Part shown: one piece after another, positions 26,497 through 35,935 of the stretch | How positions within the stretch are numbered: position 1 is the first letter of the stretch | How the letters are laid out: every line of letters starts with the position of its first letter | From: Sulfobacillus benefaciens | Lineage (GTDB): Bacteria > Bacillota > Sulfobacillia > Sulfobacillales > Sulfobacillaceae | Length of the DNA: 43,641 nucleotides | Assembly (NCBI GenBank): GCA_003023725.1 | Contig: PXYT01000029.1 | Coordinates: forward strand, 1-43,641 | Direction: 5' to 3' | The notes under the pieces: generated by a model | Seen by the model: the letters and a program-made list of their open reading frames with translations, nothing else | The model's database searches: none | What the model was told of the DNA's origin: nothing | Position numbers and translations under genes: made by a program

Positions 26497-29400
26497 TTAG
26501 ACCAGTTGCGCCAGATAGTGCACTGCAGCTGGACGCGGGCGTAACTGCAACCCCAAATCCACGACCAGCTGGTGGTGGGTAAAGTAGAGAATCTGGGTCC
26601 GGCTCGCCAGTTCATTGAGCACTTCCAAGGTGGCCTGGGTCCGTTCATCATCAAAATGAACCAATATATCATCCATTATCAAGGGAAGAGGTTCACCGTT
26701 GGCGAGATGCTGGTTTATAAAGGCTAGACGCAGCGCCAGGTACAGCTGATCACGCGTTCCGTCGCTCATTTGACCAACGCGCCTCTTGCCTTCGGTACGG
26801 TGCCGTGCCTCCAAATAGGGAATGTTGTTCTCGTATTCCACCGTCAATTGCTCGTAGTGATTTAACGTGAGACGGCGAAAAAAGTCACTGGCCTGTTCGA
26901 TAATGGAGGATTCATTTTGTTGTCTATAGGTCTCGATAGCCCGTTGCAACAATCTTCGAGCGAGTTCCACCCGCAAATATTCCGTCCACAGCCGATCAAT
27001 TTCAGCCAAATGATACTGGGCTCCCTGTGCGGCTTCCGCTGCCAGAGTCTGGTCGCCGGAAAGAGACTGAAATTGAATTTTCATTTCCTGCAGTTTCTGT
27101 TTGTATTCTTCTTCTTGGACCATCATCTTTTCCACGTCAGCGCGCAGTTCTTCCGCCTTGAGGGTTAATTCCTCGGGATGTTCTACTTGCGCAAACTCCT
27201 TTTCCAGTTCAGTCAGGGGCAGCCCGTCTCCCGCCTGACGAATGTTTTGCTCCAATTGTCCTTGGGCCTGGCGGGCCTCCTTAAACATCCTCGAAACCTT
27301 TATACATTGCCGCAGTTCGTCAATTTCCGAGCAATGACAACGCGCCAAGTATTGACGCAATGTGTGGTTCACGTCCTCGGCCTTCTGTCTGAATTCTGAG
27401 AGTTCCTCTTCTTGTTCTTCGAGCTGATCTGCCAGTTGTTGTCTTTTGGTATCAATGTCTTTTGCAAGTTCCAATCGTTGGCGAATACGGGATACCCACA
27501 TGGCCATTTGCGAGAAATCAGGCATCACCTCATGCAGCGCCAGAGCCATTTGATGGGAATTCTCTTCAAAAACTCGGCACTCTGCCTCTTTCTCACGAAT
27601 TTCGCGCGCGATTTCCTGTTTGTTCTGCTCCCATTGAAATAATTCTTCCAATTTGTGTAAATAGGGAGAGGCGATCCGGTAATCCTGGGGAACAAACGGA
27701 TAACGTTGTCTCCATTCGTTCCACGCTTCTTCGAGATCTGCCACCTCCTGACCACAACGATCGAGCATCTCTTGGTCCTTTTCCAAACGGCGGTCCAATT
27801 CAACGAGGTCCCGGCGCAGTCGCTCGGCATCGCGCTGGCGGTCTTCCATCTCCTTCACGTAGTCTTCACACACTTCAGTCTGTGCCTTCAGGCTGTTCTC
27901 AGGGAGGGTCAATTGATATTTCCGGGCTTTTTCGCGTAAATCCCGCAGAAAACCGTCACGCCGCGAAATCAACCTCTTCAGATCTTGTTCAATGGATCGC
28001 AGGGTATTCAGGCCAAGGACGACAGGACGGTAAACCGTAGCCAGCCACTCTTTCATATCTGCCGGCCTTTTGACATCGATTCCCGAATCGGCCCATTGAT
28101 CCGTCCACTCTTTCTTGAACATGGTGACTTCCTGCTGGATTTCCTGTAAGCGCTCCAACACCTGTTGCCGCTGATTTTCGTTCTGTGATTTGTTCAGCAA
28201 CAATAGCGCGCGTTTAGCTGACTTATCCGCTTGTGCCCGCAGGCTATCGGCCATATCGTCGGCGCGGCGCATGTAGTGTTCGAAAACCTCTTCGAGGGGG
28301 GTTCCCTGGGCGTAGGTCATAATCTCATTCCCAAGATCTTCACGATCAAGCCAGTGGCGTTTGAGCAAATCCCATCCCTGATCTCGAAGCCGTCGGGTCT
28401 CGGTCAATTCGGATTCGATGGGCACATACCCTTGCAGTTCCAGCGCCTCAAGCTCTCGTTCACAAGCGGCGATTTCGTCCTCCAGTTGCTGTCGCTTTTG
28501 TTTCTGTTCGCGATGCCGTTCACGAATGGAGTTCCATTCTTGGTGAAAATAGTCTATCGTGGCGTCCAGCGGTACGATGAGATGTTCCATAGTATTGAGA
28601 TCCCCAGAATACACGGACTGACGCGTGAGAATCTGTTGCAGGGAACGCTGTTGCAAGGTAATGTCCGCTTCCTTTTGAGCAATCATATCTTCCAAATTTC
28701 CCGCTAATCGGATTTGGTCTAGCAGTTTTCTCAATTCGGAAACGTTTTCAACAGCCCCAATGTGACGCAGTTCCCATTGTGCGTCGTTTCTCTGGCCCAG
28801 CAGTTCGTGATGGCGCTGCTCTTGAATGTTCAGTCTAGCGAGTGCTTCCTCCCTTTGCTTAATCAACTGCTTGACGTTTTCCATGTCAGAAAACGGTATT
28901 CTGAGCATGTCGACGGAGACAACAGGGCCCTCCCCCATCAAATCTTTGATACGAAACGCCATATCGTCTTCGCACTCGCTCTGATTCTGCCGAAGTTTGG
29001 GTAACTCCACGTAGCGCCGTGTTTCATATTGGGTGAGGCCCTGGTTAATCTTTTGAATCGCAGCCTCCCGCGCCAGAACATCCGGTTGCGGAACCAGTTC
29101 TTCTCGCTTGGCACGGAGTTGCTGAACATGTTTTTGCACACGCGCAATCTGAAGTTCTAGGTCGTTGTGCTCGGTAATCATCGCTTCTATTCGAGATTCC
29201 TCATCATCCTCCAAAACGATGACCGCGCCAAGTTCCCGTAACTGCTGCCTGACAGCATAAAGTTCAGGCAGCATGGTTTGCACCCGTTTTAGACGCTGAA
29301 TTTTTTCCAAGCCACGCTCCAGCTCGTAGCGCTCTTTTCTAACTTGCTTAATTTCCGCCTCCAAAACAAAAATGTCCTGACGCTTCTGATCCCAGTCCTG

Positions 29401-30009
29401 GGCCCCGAGACTTCCTTCCCGGATTTTCTTTTCTGCATTGAGAAATTCAGCCCAGTGCTTGTTCAGTAATTTCGCAGAGTGTGTACGGAACGAGGGATCA
29501 AGCAGATCACGCGAACGGGAATCTAAACCGGATAAAAGATTATGCAAATGTTGTATGCCCCCGCCAGCCTCGAACAAGGACACACCGGCATGTCCTCCTG
29601 ACTGCAATAGACTTTCTCCGCCACTTCGTAATCTGTCATGATCGAGACCAAAAATAAGCGCAAAACGATCCCGGTCGTAGCCGCCCAAAAATTGCGCCAA
29701 GTCTTCTTCCGATACCGAGCGATCGGTAAATTCCAGTTTGGAGTATCGCTTCTTGCGCCCGAATTGCAGACTCTTTCCTGCACCATCTTCTATCACACCC
29801 GACAGCACTGAACGGCTTTCATAGTAATCGCCGCCCGCTTCAGACACCCTGCCGCCATAAAGCCAGTCAATAATCAGATTCAACAAGGTGGTTTTTCCGG
29901 TTTCATTGGGTCCATAGAGAATATGGAATCCTGAGCCCTCGTCATTCAACAGCAAATCCAATGAGGCATAGTGAAGCACGTGTGAAACTGAGAGCTGCCG
30001 CAATTTCAT
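26497..30009 (-). CDS. yhaN: YhaN-type AAA ATPase with long coiled coil (SbcC/Rad50-like)
   Basis: This 1170-residue protein has the SMC-like layout. An N-terminal ATPase half carries the P-loop GPNETGKTT (about residues 33-41) and the YDRDRFALIFGLDHDRLRSGGESLL segment typical of YhaN. About 800 residues of charged coiled coil follow (many Glu, Gln, Arg and Leu). The C-terminal half has the signature QMSDGTRDQLYLALRLAF and a Walker B region, LPLIMDDILVHFDDER. ATP binding would bring the heads together and drive DNA processing with the partner nuclease. I take ATG 30009 as the start because GGAGG lies nine bases upstream; the in-frame TTG at 30015 is too close to it. The yhaO stop (30012-30014) lies just ahead of this start, so the two are translationally coupled. 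In Bacillus, YhaO-YhaN contributes to DNA-end and replication-fork processing. Confidence 0.9.
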   Translation of the reverse strand: MKLRQLSVSHVLHYASLDLLLNDEGSGFHILYGPNETGKTTLLNLIIDWLYGGRVSEAGGDYYESRSVLSGVIEDGAGKSLQFGRKKRYSKLEFTDRSVSEEDLAQFLGGYDRDRFALIFGLDHDRLRSGGESLLQSGGHAGVSLFEAGGGIQHLHNLLSGLDSRSRDLLDPSFRTHSAKLLNKHWAEFLNAEKKIREGSLGAQDWDQKRQDIFVLEAEIKQVRKERYELERGLEKIQRLKRVQTMLPELYAVRQQLRELGAVIVLEDDEESRIEAMITEHNDLELQIARVQKHVQQLRAKREELVPQPDVLAREAAIQKINQGLTQYETRRYVELPKLRQNQSECEDDMAFRIKDLMGEGPVVSVDMLRIPFSDMENVKQLIKQREEALARLNIQEQRHHELLGQRNDAQWELRHIGAVENVSELRKLLDQIRLAGNLEDMIAQKEADITLQQRSLQQILTRQSVYSGDLNTMEHLIVPLDATIDYFHQEWNSIRERHREQKQKRQQLEDEIAACERELEALELQGYVPIESELTETRRLRDQGWDLLKRHWLDREDLGNEIMTYAQGTPLEEVFEHYMRRADDMADSLRAQADKSAKRALLLLNKSQNENQRQQVLERLQEIQQEVTMFKKEWTDQWADSGIDVKRPADMKEWLATVYRPVVLGLNTLRSIEQDLKRLISRRDGFLRDLREKARKYQLTLPENSLKAQTEVCEDYVKEMEDRQRDAERLRRDLVELDRRLEKDQEMLDRCGQEVADLEEAWNEWRQRYPFVPQDYRIASPYLHKLEELFQWEQNKQEIAREIREKEAECRVFEENSHQMALALHEVMPDFSQMAMWVSRIRQRLELAKDIDTKRQQLADQLEEQEEELSEFRQKAEDVNHTLRQYLARCHCSEIDELRQCIKVSRMFKEARQAQGQLEQNIRQAGDGLPLTELEKEFAQVEHPEELTLKAEELRADVEKMMVQEEEYKQKLQEMKIQFQSLSGDQTLAAEAAQGAQYHLAEIDRLWTEYLRVELARRLLQRAIETYRQQNESSIIEQASDFFRRLTLNHYEQLTVEYENNIPYLEARHRTEGKRRVGQMSDGTRDQLYLALRLAFINQHLANGEPLPLIMDDILVHFDDERTQATLEVLNELASRTQILYFTHHQLVVDLGLQLRPRPAAVHYLAQLV

Positions 30010-30011
30010 CG

Positions 30012-31268
30012 TCAAATACCTCCCTGCGATATCATGGTCAGCAAGACCTCTTGTGCTTCCTCTATTAATCCTTTCACATCGTCGAGAGAGTGAATGACCA
30101 TCGCTCCTTCAGAGTTCACATAGGTCTTTAGGCGGGTCTGGATGCGCTCAACATGGCGAAGAAATTCTTCGAGAAATTCTTCATCTTCTTCAACCTCCTG
30201 CATGGAATTTGCCAATCTGGCCAAAGCATCCATTTGCTGAGACCATTGTCCCGACCGGGCGGGAGACGATGTCATAAACTTGACTTTTTCAATCCATATC
30301 TGCCCGGGAGCCGTCATGGCCACGGCGTTCTCGATTTCTCGGTAGAAGTATTCGGATTCCGCCAAAAGGCGTCCATGTAAGGAAGTTTCTCCTAGAAAAT
30401 GCAAGCGCAAGGCCAAAGGTGACCCCTGGTTCTCCTCAAGATACTGCTGGAATGTCGTAACCACACGTTCGACGAAGGTCTCCTGATTGTTCGCCTCCGA
30501 CAAGTCGACTTCCGCCAGATACCACCTGAGAACATCCAGAGACCGATGTTCGAGGGTAAAAAAACCATTGTCGACGGTGACAAGCGTACAACCCTTCTCA
30601 CCGGTTTCGCGAATATGACGTCCCTGCAGATTACCGGGGTAGACGATACACGGATCCGATTCTCGCACCACCTGCCGCTTATGCACATGTCCCAAAGCCC
30701 AATAGTCATAATGTTTATGGATGAGATCGGAGAGCGAACAAGGTGCATAGGTTTCGTGACCTTCATGGCCCTCGAGCGAGGTATGAAGAACACCGATATT
30801 AACATAACCGGGATGCGCATCGGGATATTGGAGGACAAGATTCTCCACCGTTTCACGTCGCGAAAATCCCTGCCCGTGCAATGCCACCGCGAGATCGTCG
30901 ATCACGAACGTTTGAGGGTGTTTGGTGGAAAATTCATGAACATTGGGAGGCCACACCAAATGTCGGGTAATATTGGATGCGGCATCGTGATTCCCTCTCA
31001 CTATGTAAACATCTATTCCGGCATCATTTAGCCTGCCCATAAGGCCGTTGAAAAAAAGTCCCGTGGAATAGTCGGGCCAGTCCCCGTCGAATAAGTCCCC
31101 GGCAATGACAACAAACCGGACCTTTTCGGAGATGGCCAGATTCACTAAATTATTCAGAGCCCGTCTTGTGGCAGAACGAATCATGTCGACCGGAGCGTCT
31201 TCTTTGGCCGCCAATCCGCGCAAGGGACTGTCCAAATGCAAATCAGCGCAATGAACAAATTTAAACAT
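30012..31268 (-). CDS. yhaO: YhaO-type metallophosphoesterase DNA exonuclease (SbcD/Mre11-like)
   Basis: The 418-residue protein has the calcineurin-like phosphoesterase motifs in order: FVHCADLHLD (Asp9, His11), AGDLFDGDW (56-64), RGNHD (91-95), His162 in VLHTS, and LGHVHK (192-197). A helical cap follows, ending in a run of acidic residues and the coupling region MISQGGI. It is expected to be a Mn-dependent nuclease acting on DNA ends together with the YhaN ATPase, in the manner of SbcCD and Mre11-Rad50. ATG 31268 follows GGAGG by four bases; a longer frame starts at 31310 without family similarity. It is the first gene of a two-gene unit, and its TGA overlaps the region upstream of the yhaN start. 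Confidence 0.92.
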   Translation of the reverse strand: MFKFVHCADLHLDSPLRGLAAKEDAPVDMIRSATRRALNNLVNLAISEKVRFVVIAGDLFDGDWPDYSTGLFFNGLMGRLNDAGIDVYIVRGNHDAASNITRHLVWPPNVHEFSTKHPQTFVIDDLAVALHGQGFSRRETVENLVLQYPDAHPGYVNIGVLHTSLEGHEGHETYAPCSLSDLIHKHYDYWALGHVHKRQVVRESDPCIVYPGNLQGRHIRETGEKGCTLVTVDNGFFTLEHRSLDVLRWYLAEVDLSEANNQETFVERVVTTFQQYLEENQGSPLALRLHFLGETSLHGRLLAESEYFYREIENAVAMTAPGQIWIEKVKFMTSSPARSGQWSQQMDALARLANSMQEVEEDEEFLEEFLRHVERIQTRLKTYVNSEGAMVIHSLDDVKGLIEEAQEVLLTMISQGGI

Positions 31269-31839
31269 GCGACCTCCATATGAGCACAACGAAATAGCCA
31301 TATCACTCAAAACCCAATATGTTAACCATTATATATCAGAGGCTGATGGCAACGCTCATTGTCCACAATTTTCCCCTTGCCCGGAGCAACATGCGAAAGA
31401 CTTGCGGATCTATCAGAGGCGAAACTGACGCTCACAGCACGAAAACTTCTGGTTCTTCGGTTTCTTATGTCTTATCCATAAGATTTTCTGAGTCAACCTA
31501 TTAAGGTACTAATCAACATTATCGGCAATGCCGGCATGCACTGGCTCCGCATCTCGGTGCCTCCCCGAAATGGTGAGATTGCCACGAAAGTGTTATTTTC
31601 TAATCTTTCCGGGTGTTCTGTTCACCTTCCTTCTTCTCTCAACATGCAAGCCGCCGGAGGTAGTGGCCTCTTGTGAACCCCGAAAGGATTTGTATTCTCT
31701 TCCGTTTAGTTTATAGCCCTTTGTGGTACAGCTATTATCATGACAGCCCCAATTTAGGGGAAATTTTGTATAATTCAATCTGAACAAACACGACAACGGT
31801 TATATGGATGGACCGGGCTATCCGGTAGGAGGTTTAATA
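31269..31839. other. Divergent intergenic region upstream of yhaO and the hydrolase
   Basis: The gap holds the promoters of two divergent genes. A TATAAT sits at 31769-31774, preceded by a short palindrome, CCCC-AATTTA-GGGG (31747-31760); this suits the plus-strand hydrolase, with the start codon about 65 bases downstream, but the -35 is weak. I see no gene in the rest. Confidence 0.4.
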
Positions 31840-32574
31840 ATGAATATTTTCCCGATTTCGTTCATCTCGGAAGGACAAACCATCCGGGGACTCGGATACG
31901 GCCCTCATTCAGGGTCGCCCAGAAATGTGCGCGCCATATTAATTCACGGTTACAGTTCGTCCAAACACTCTTTGGACCCCATTGCTGTGACTCTGGCCAA
32001 AGAAGATTATCCCGTCCTATCGCTGGACCTGCCAGGTCATAAATTGGGAGCAACAGGAGGGGCACTCATCAGTTTTGAGATGGCAGTGCAAGCCGCCCTC
32101 GACGCCAATGCCGCTCTCCCCTCGCCGTGCCGCCCCGTCTATATTGGTCACAGCATGGGTTCGGCAGCAGCGGTGGTGGCTGCCAGCCGGGATGACATGG
32201 CCGTAGGAGCGGCCGCTTTGGGACTGGGCTATCCCATCACCGTCATGCGCCCGGATCCGGACGTGATCGGGTATTATCTCGAACGGTGGGCGTGGGTTGA
32301 CGGTGCTAGCCCCGTAGAAGTAGGCCTTGCCATGGATGAAAGCATTCCTCCGGCTTTGGAAAAGCTTGCCGGACGCCCTTTTCTTCTCATCAACGGCCAG
32401 CAAGACCAGGAACTCCCTCCGTCCAGTGCCAAAACCTTGTTCGAAATGGCCCATGCCCCGAAAACGCAGAGAACCGTAGCCTCCGATCATTCCGGTATAC
32501 CCTTACAAGCAGCGCCTCTGGTGGCCGAATGGCTCAACACCATCGCCAGGGACTCTACTCAGCCTTTATCTTAA
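31840..32574 (+). CDS. Alpha/beta-fold hydrolase
   Basis: The 244-residue protein has the fold's LIHGYSSSKHSL oxyanion segment, a GHSMG nucleophile elbow (Ser105 in YIGHSMGSAAAVVAA), a late acidic region INGQQDQELPPS and the catalytic His in ASDHSGIPLQ. The elbow and late Asp-His arrangement fit a serine esterase/hydrolase triad. I cannot assign a substrate; the overall look is that of a small cytosolic carboxylesterase or dipeptidyl-peptidase-like lipase. ATG 31840 is preferred to the in-frame start at 31804 because TAGGAGG lies about eight bases upstream of it. It stands alone on the plus strand, divergent from yhaO. Confidence 0.85.
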   Translation: MNIFPISFISEGQTIRGLGYGPHSGSPRNVRAILIHGYSSSKHSLDPIAVTLAKEDYPVLSLDLPGHKLGATGGALISFEMAVQAALDANAALPSPCRPVYIGHSMGSAAAVVAASRDDMAVGAAALGLGYPITVMRPDPDVIGYYLERWAWVDGASPVEVGLAMDESIPPALEKLAGRPFLLINGQQDQELPPSSAKTLFEMAHAPKTQRTVASDHSGIPLQAAPLVAEWLNTIARDSTQPLS

Positions 32575-32964
32575 ATTTGTTGGAAAATGGTGCAGCCTAA
32601 GGCTATTCGCCAAAAACACGAGTCTGGCTGTCTTCATCTTTCGGCATTCCAGTTCATCTCTACGGATTGGGAAGTTTGTCCCATGCAAGTGCCTCTATTC
32701 TCATCATGATGCCCCATATCCCTCAGTTCACGGCAGCCATCGCAACCTGGGTTAACGGCCGGCAGTCGCACTGTATTAAAGAAAGAACGAAAGTCAACCA
32801 GCAGCAGCGAATCAAGCTCAAAAAATTAACCCTCAATGTTTTCTCCGGTTACGTCGCCATGGCTTTATGGGTATACTGAGAACTGTGGTGTTTATCAGCC
32901 AACCATTACAGCATGGCGAAGCCCGCCGGGCGCCGTCAACGATACAGTGAGGTGATCAGACGAT
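32575..32964. other. Intergenic (390 bases), no supported gene
   Basis: The only longer frame (32667-32879, 70 codons) has no ribosome-binding site and no recognisable motif. No clear terminator follows the hydrolase gene. Confidence 0.4.
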
Positions 32965-33348
32965 ATGTTTCACTATACTCTCAATACGAACAAGGATATT
33001 TCGGAGGCCATCGAAGCGGTAGAACAACGTCTAAAAGAGAATGGTTTTGGGGTTTTATGGCACTTGGATATTCCCCAAACGCTTCAGAAAAAGGGTGTCG
33101 ACTTCAAACAACCCTACCATGTGCTAGAAGTGTGCAATCCGGTAGAGGCGAAGTCAGTACTGGAACAAAACGCTCTCGTCGGATATTTCCTGCCTTGCAA
33201 AGTCGTGGTCTATGAAGATCAAGGCCAAACCAAAATCGGCCTGACAAGACCGACAGCACTCATCGAACTGGTACAAGATCACGAACTGGAGCAAACGGCA
33301 CAGAAAATCGAGGAAACCCTCATTAAGGCTCTTAAAGAGGCCGTGTGA
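32965..33348 (+). CDS. DUF302 family protein (127 aa)
   Basis: The sequence begins FHYTLNTNKDISEAIEAVEQRLKENGFGVLWHLDIPQTL and continues QPYHVLEVCNPVEAKSVLEQNALVGYFLPCKVVVYEDQGQTKIGLTRPTALIE. That is the DUF302 pattern: an alpha/beta domain with a conserved Cys-Asn-Pro segment and a Phe-Leu-Pro-Cys turn. Its role is uncertain; related proteins have been linked with sulfur metabolism and oxidative stress. GAGGTGATC a few bases upstream of ATG 32965 serves as the ribosome-binding site. It is convergent with the small SHOCT gene. Confidence 0.88.
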   Translation: MFHYTLNTNKDISEAIEAVEQRLKENGFGVLWHLDIPQTLQKKGVDFKQPYHVLEVCNPVEAKSVLEQNALVGYFLPCKVVVYEDQGQTKIGLTRPTALIELVQDHELEQTAQKIEETLIKALKEAV

Positions 33349-33384
33349 CATTCCGGGGCTTCTCAGGCCTAAAACGTTTTCCAG

Positions 33385-33603
33385 TCAATTCAGCGACTTA
33401 TCCGTGCGAACAAGGCGCTCGGCAATCGCGTCAAACTCCTCCATGGAAATTTCACCGCGTGCAAAACGCTCCCGGGCGATCTCTAAAGGATCGGCGGGAG
33501 CGATTTGGCGTTTACTAGGCGTAGCCTTTCCCCAGACCCAAAAGATGATTACCATCCACACCACAAAGGCAATAGCCATTAGTCCAAAGAATCGAAAAAA
33601 CAT
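33385..33603 (-). CDS. SHOCT-domain membrane protein (72 aa)
   Basis: A single N-terminal transmembrane helix (residues about 5-26, FGLMAIAFVVWMVIIFWVWG) is followed by a linker and a C-terminal SHOCT domain, DPLEIARERFARGEISMEEFDAIAERL, the usual short domain for oligomerisation at the cell surface or membrane. The length and order match small SHOCT proteins. ATG 33603 follows GGGGGACTGATC. The function of such proteins is not established, and no partner is evident nearby. Confidence 0.88.
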   Translation of the reverse strand: MFFRFFGLMAIAFVVWMVIIFWVWGKATPSKRQIAPADPLEIARERFARGEISMEEFDAIAERLVRTDKSLN

Positions 33604-34261
33604 GATCAGTCCCCCTCATCTTGTATTGTATCGATCGCCCATGATTGTCTTCCTTACTATTATACACGCGCTTTTCACACCCATTTCGTTTCCGTTGCCG
33701 GATTTTTCAAATAAGATTTCCAATGTCCCTATCTCGTTGTTTCTCTGGCGTTTCTCCGAGATTTTTAGCCACTCGTGAAGACTCCCGCCAATCCTCCGCA
33801 TCTTTCGGCTCATGCTCTCGTTTTAGGGTGCCCTCAAAAGGCCGGAGACAAACACCGAAAGTCAGCATGCGCAAGTTGCGGACCTTGTAAATCAAAGAAG
33901 CAAGAGCCTCAACGTGACGGGAGATCCTTGACGAGACGTTTCAAGAGACGTCATTATCAGGTGCACCAGGACGGTCTTGAGAAGTCAAAAGACTCGTGAC
34001 TGCAACTTGATATGCGCATTGTCTCGTGTTCTCACGTGATTTATAAAACTGCGGACCAAATTCCCACTATATCTGGCGATGTTTTCTCCCTCACGCCCCA
34101 AGCTCTGGCGTCTCACACCCCGTGCTTCCTTTCGGTTCTGGTAGGGACAAATCTCTCCCCCCGTGACCAATTTGGGGTACAATTCATGAAGAAACCCAAC
34201 GCATGGGTTAATAGAGCTCAAGTCGCGGAACGGCAATGATCCTGGAAAGGAGCGCTATAAT
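33604..34261. other. Long intergenic region (658 bases), no supported gene
   Basis: Short frames on both strands lack start signals. The repeated GAGACGT motif around 33930-33950 (GAGACGTTTCAAGAGACGTC) is the most structured element. TACAAT at 34178-34183 is a possible -10 for the downstream transporter gene without a good -35. Confidence 0.4.
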
Positions 34262-35716
34262 TTGCGAGCCGTGAAAACTCAAGACATATCTCTTAAGCGC
34301 CAAACATGGGCACTGGCAGTGATTGTAACCGGTGTGTTAGTGGCCGCCGTCGATACGACTATCGTGATTTTAGCCTTGCCGACAATGATGCGTTCACTCC
34401 ATGCCGGACTGGCCAACATCGTCTGGGTTATCATGTCTTATCTGTTAATTATTACCCTCTTGGCTACGCAGGTTGGGCGGCTGGGTGACATGTTCGGCCG
34501 CGTTCGCATGTACGAATTGGGCTTTGTGATATTCGTCCTCGGCTCCTTTCTGTGCGGAGTATCAGTCAACGAAAGCATGCTCATAGCCTTTCGAATTTTG
34601 CAGGGCATCGGTGGTGCCCTGATTAGCGCCAACAGTGGAGCTGTGATCGCCGATACCTTTGAGCCTCAGCATAGAGGACGGGCATACGGATTTACCTCTG
34701 TGGGATGGAATTTGGGTGCCATTGTCGGGATCTTGCTAGGGGGTATTATTACAACGTATTTTTCGTGGCGATATATTTTTCTGATTAATGTTCCTATTGG
34801 TATGGCTGCCGCCATCGTGGCTTGGTTTGTGCTGAAGGACCAAGGTGAACGCTCAGCCCGCAACATCGACTGGTGGGGCATGCTTCTGTTGGGGATTGGC
34901 CTCTTTCTGGTCCTTCTGACCATGATTCGAATGACGTCTCATCCTTTCACCGGCACGCTCGTCCTCACGCTGGTCGCCGGATTAATTCTGTTGATGGTCT
35001 TTGCTGTTGTGGAAAGCAGGCAGCCGTCTCCCATGCTTCATTTTCAGTTGTTTCATAATCGTGTGGTGTCTGCGTCGTTACTAGCTGCCTTTTTCCAGTC
35101 ACTTGGCAATTTTGCCGTGCTGTTTCTAGTCATTATGTATCTTCAGGGTCTCCGCCAGTTAACACCACTGAATGCATCTTTGTTGCTAGTACCCGGATAT
35201 TTGGTCGGTGCCGGGCTCGGTCCAATCTCAGGCCGTTTGGCAGACAAAATGGGTCCCGCCTTGCCCGCCACGACTGGTCTCGCCATCCAAGCCGTGGCCT
35301 TGTTCCTATACGGACATCTGGGCCTTCGCACACCTTTATGGGAAGTAACAGGCATCAGTATTATCAACGGGATGGGAGCCGCAGGATTTTTCCCGGCTAA
35401 TAACGCCGCCACCATGAAGGGATCTCCCAAAGGATCATACGGCATTGCCTCTGGAATGCTACGGACATTTGCCAACATCGGCATGGTTCTCAGCTTTGCA
35501 TTGGCTATGCTGGTCGCCTCGACCCAGATCCCGAAAAACTTGGCCTTTGCCATTTTTGTCGGCACAACGTCTTTAACCGGAAGACTGATGATTGCTTTTA
35601 ATCATGGTATCCATACGGCTTTTTATCTCGCCATAGTCCTCATGCTTATCGCGGCCATTTTCTCCGCTCTACGCGGCCCCACCACTGCTGAGATATCGAA
35701 ACCAGCCCACCAGTAA
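34262..35716 (+). CDS. MFS transporter, DHA2-like (EmrB/QacA type, 14 helices)
   Basis: The 484-residue protein begins RAVKTQDISLKRQTWALAVIVTGVLVAAVDTTIVILALP, the first helix of DHA2 drug-proton antiporters with its conserved Asp-Thr-Thr. It has motif A GRLGDMFGRVRMYELG and motif C SVGWNLGAIVGILLGGIITTYFSWR, then about 14 helices overall. It would export a hydrophobic or charged compound in exchange for protons; the compound is unknown. The start is TTG 34262, preceded by AAAGGAG about eight bases upstream; a GTG nine bases on is the alternative. No regulator is next to it, and the GGDEF gene downstream is on the opposite strand. Confidence 0.88.
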   Translation: MRAVKTQDISLKRQTWALAVIVTGVLVAAVDTTIVILALPTMMRSLHAGLANIVWVIMSYLLIITLLATQVGRLGDMFGRVRMYELGFVIFVLGSFLCGVSVNESMLIAFRILQGIGGALISANSGAVIADTFEPQHRGRAYGFTSVGWNLGAIVGILLGGIITTYFSWRYIFLINVPIGMAAAIVAWFVLKDQGERSARNIDWWGMLLLGIGLFLVLLTMIRMTSHPFTGTLVLTLVAGLILLMVFAVVESRQPSPMLHFQLFHNRVVSASLLAAFFQSLGNFAVLFLVIMYLQGLRQLTPLNASLLLVPGYLVGAGLGPISGRLADKMGPALPATTGLAIQAVALFLYGHLGLRTPLWEVTGISIINGMGAAGFFPANNAATMKGSPKGSYGIASGMLRTFANIGMVLSFALAMLVASTQIPKNLAFAIFVGTTSLTGRLMIAFNHGIHTAFYLAIVLMLIAAIFSALRGPTTAEISKPAHQ

Positions 35717-35935
35717 TAGAGGCGGGGAATTGGAATTGATACACCCCCCCGAACTCCCTTTTCCAAAAGCGACAATCCCAGGGATCCCTAATTTGGCAAA
35801 AGACATATTCCAAACTTCTGGCGGAAACCCATACGACAGTCATCCCAGGGAACCATACGCCCACTTGGGGACGGGGAAAGGTCCGGCCGGGACGCCCAAT
35901 CCGCATAACACCGCTAACAACCCCTCGCCGCAATC

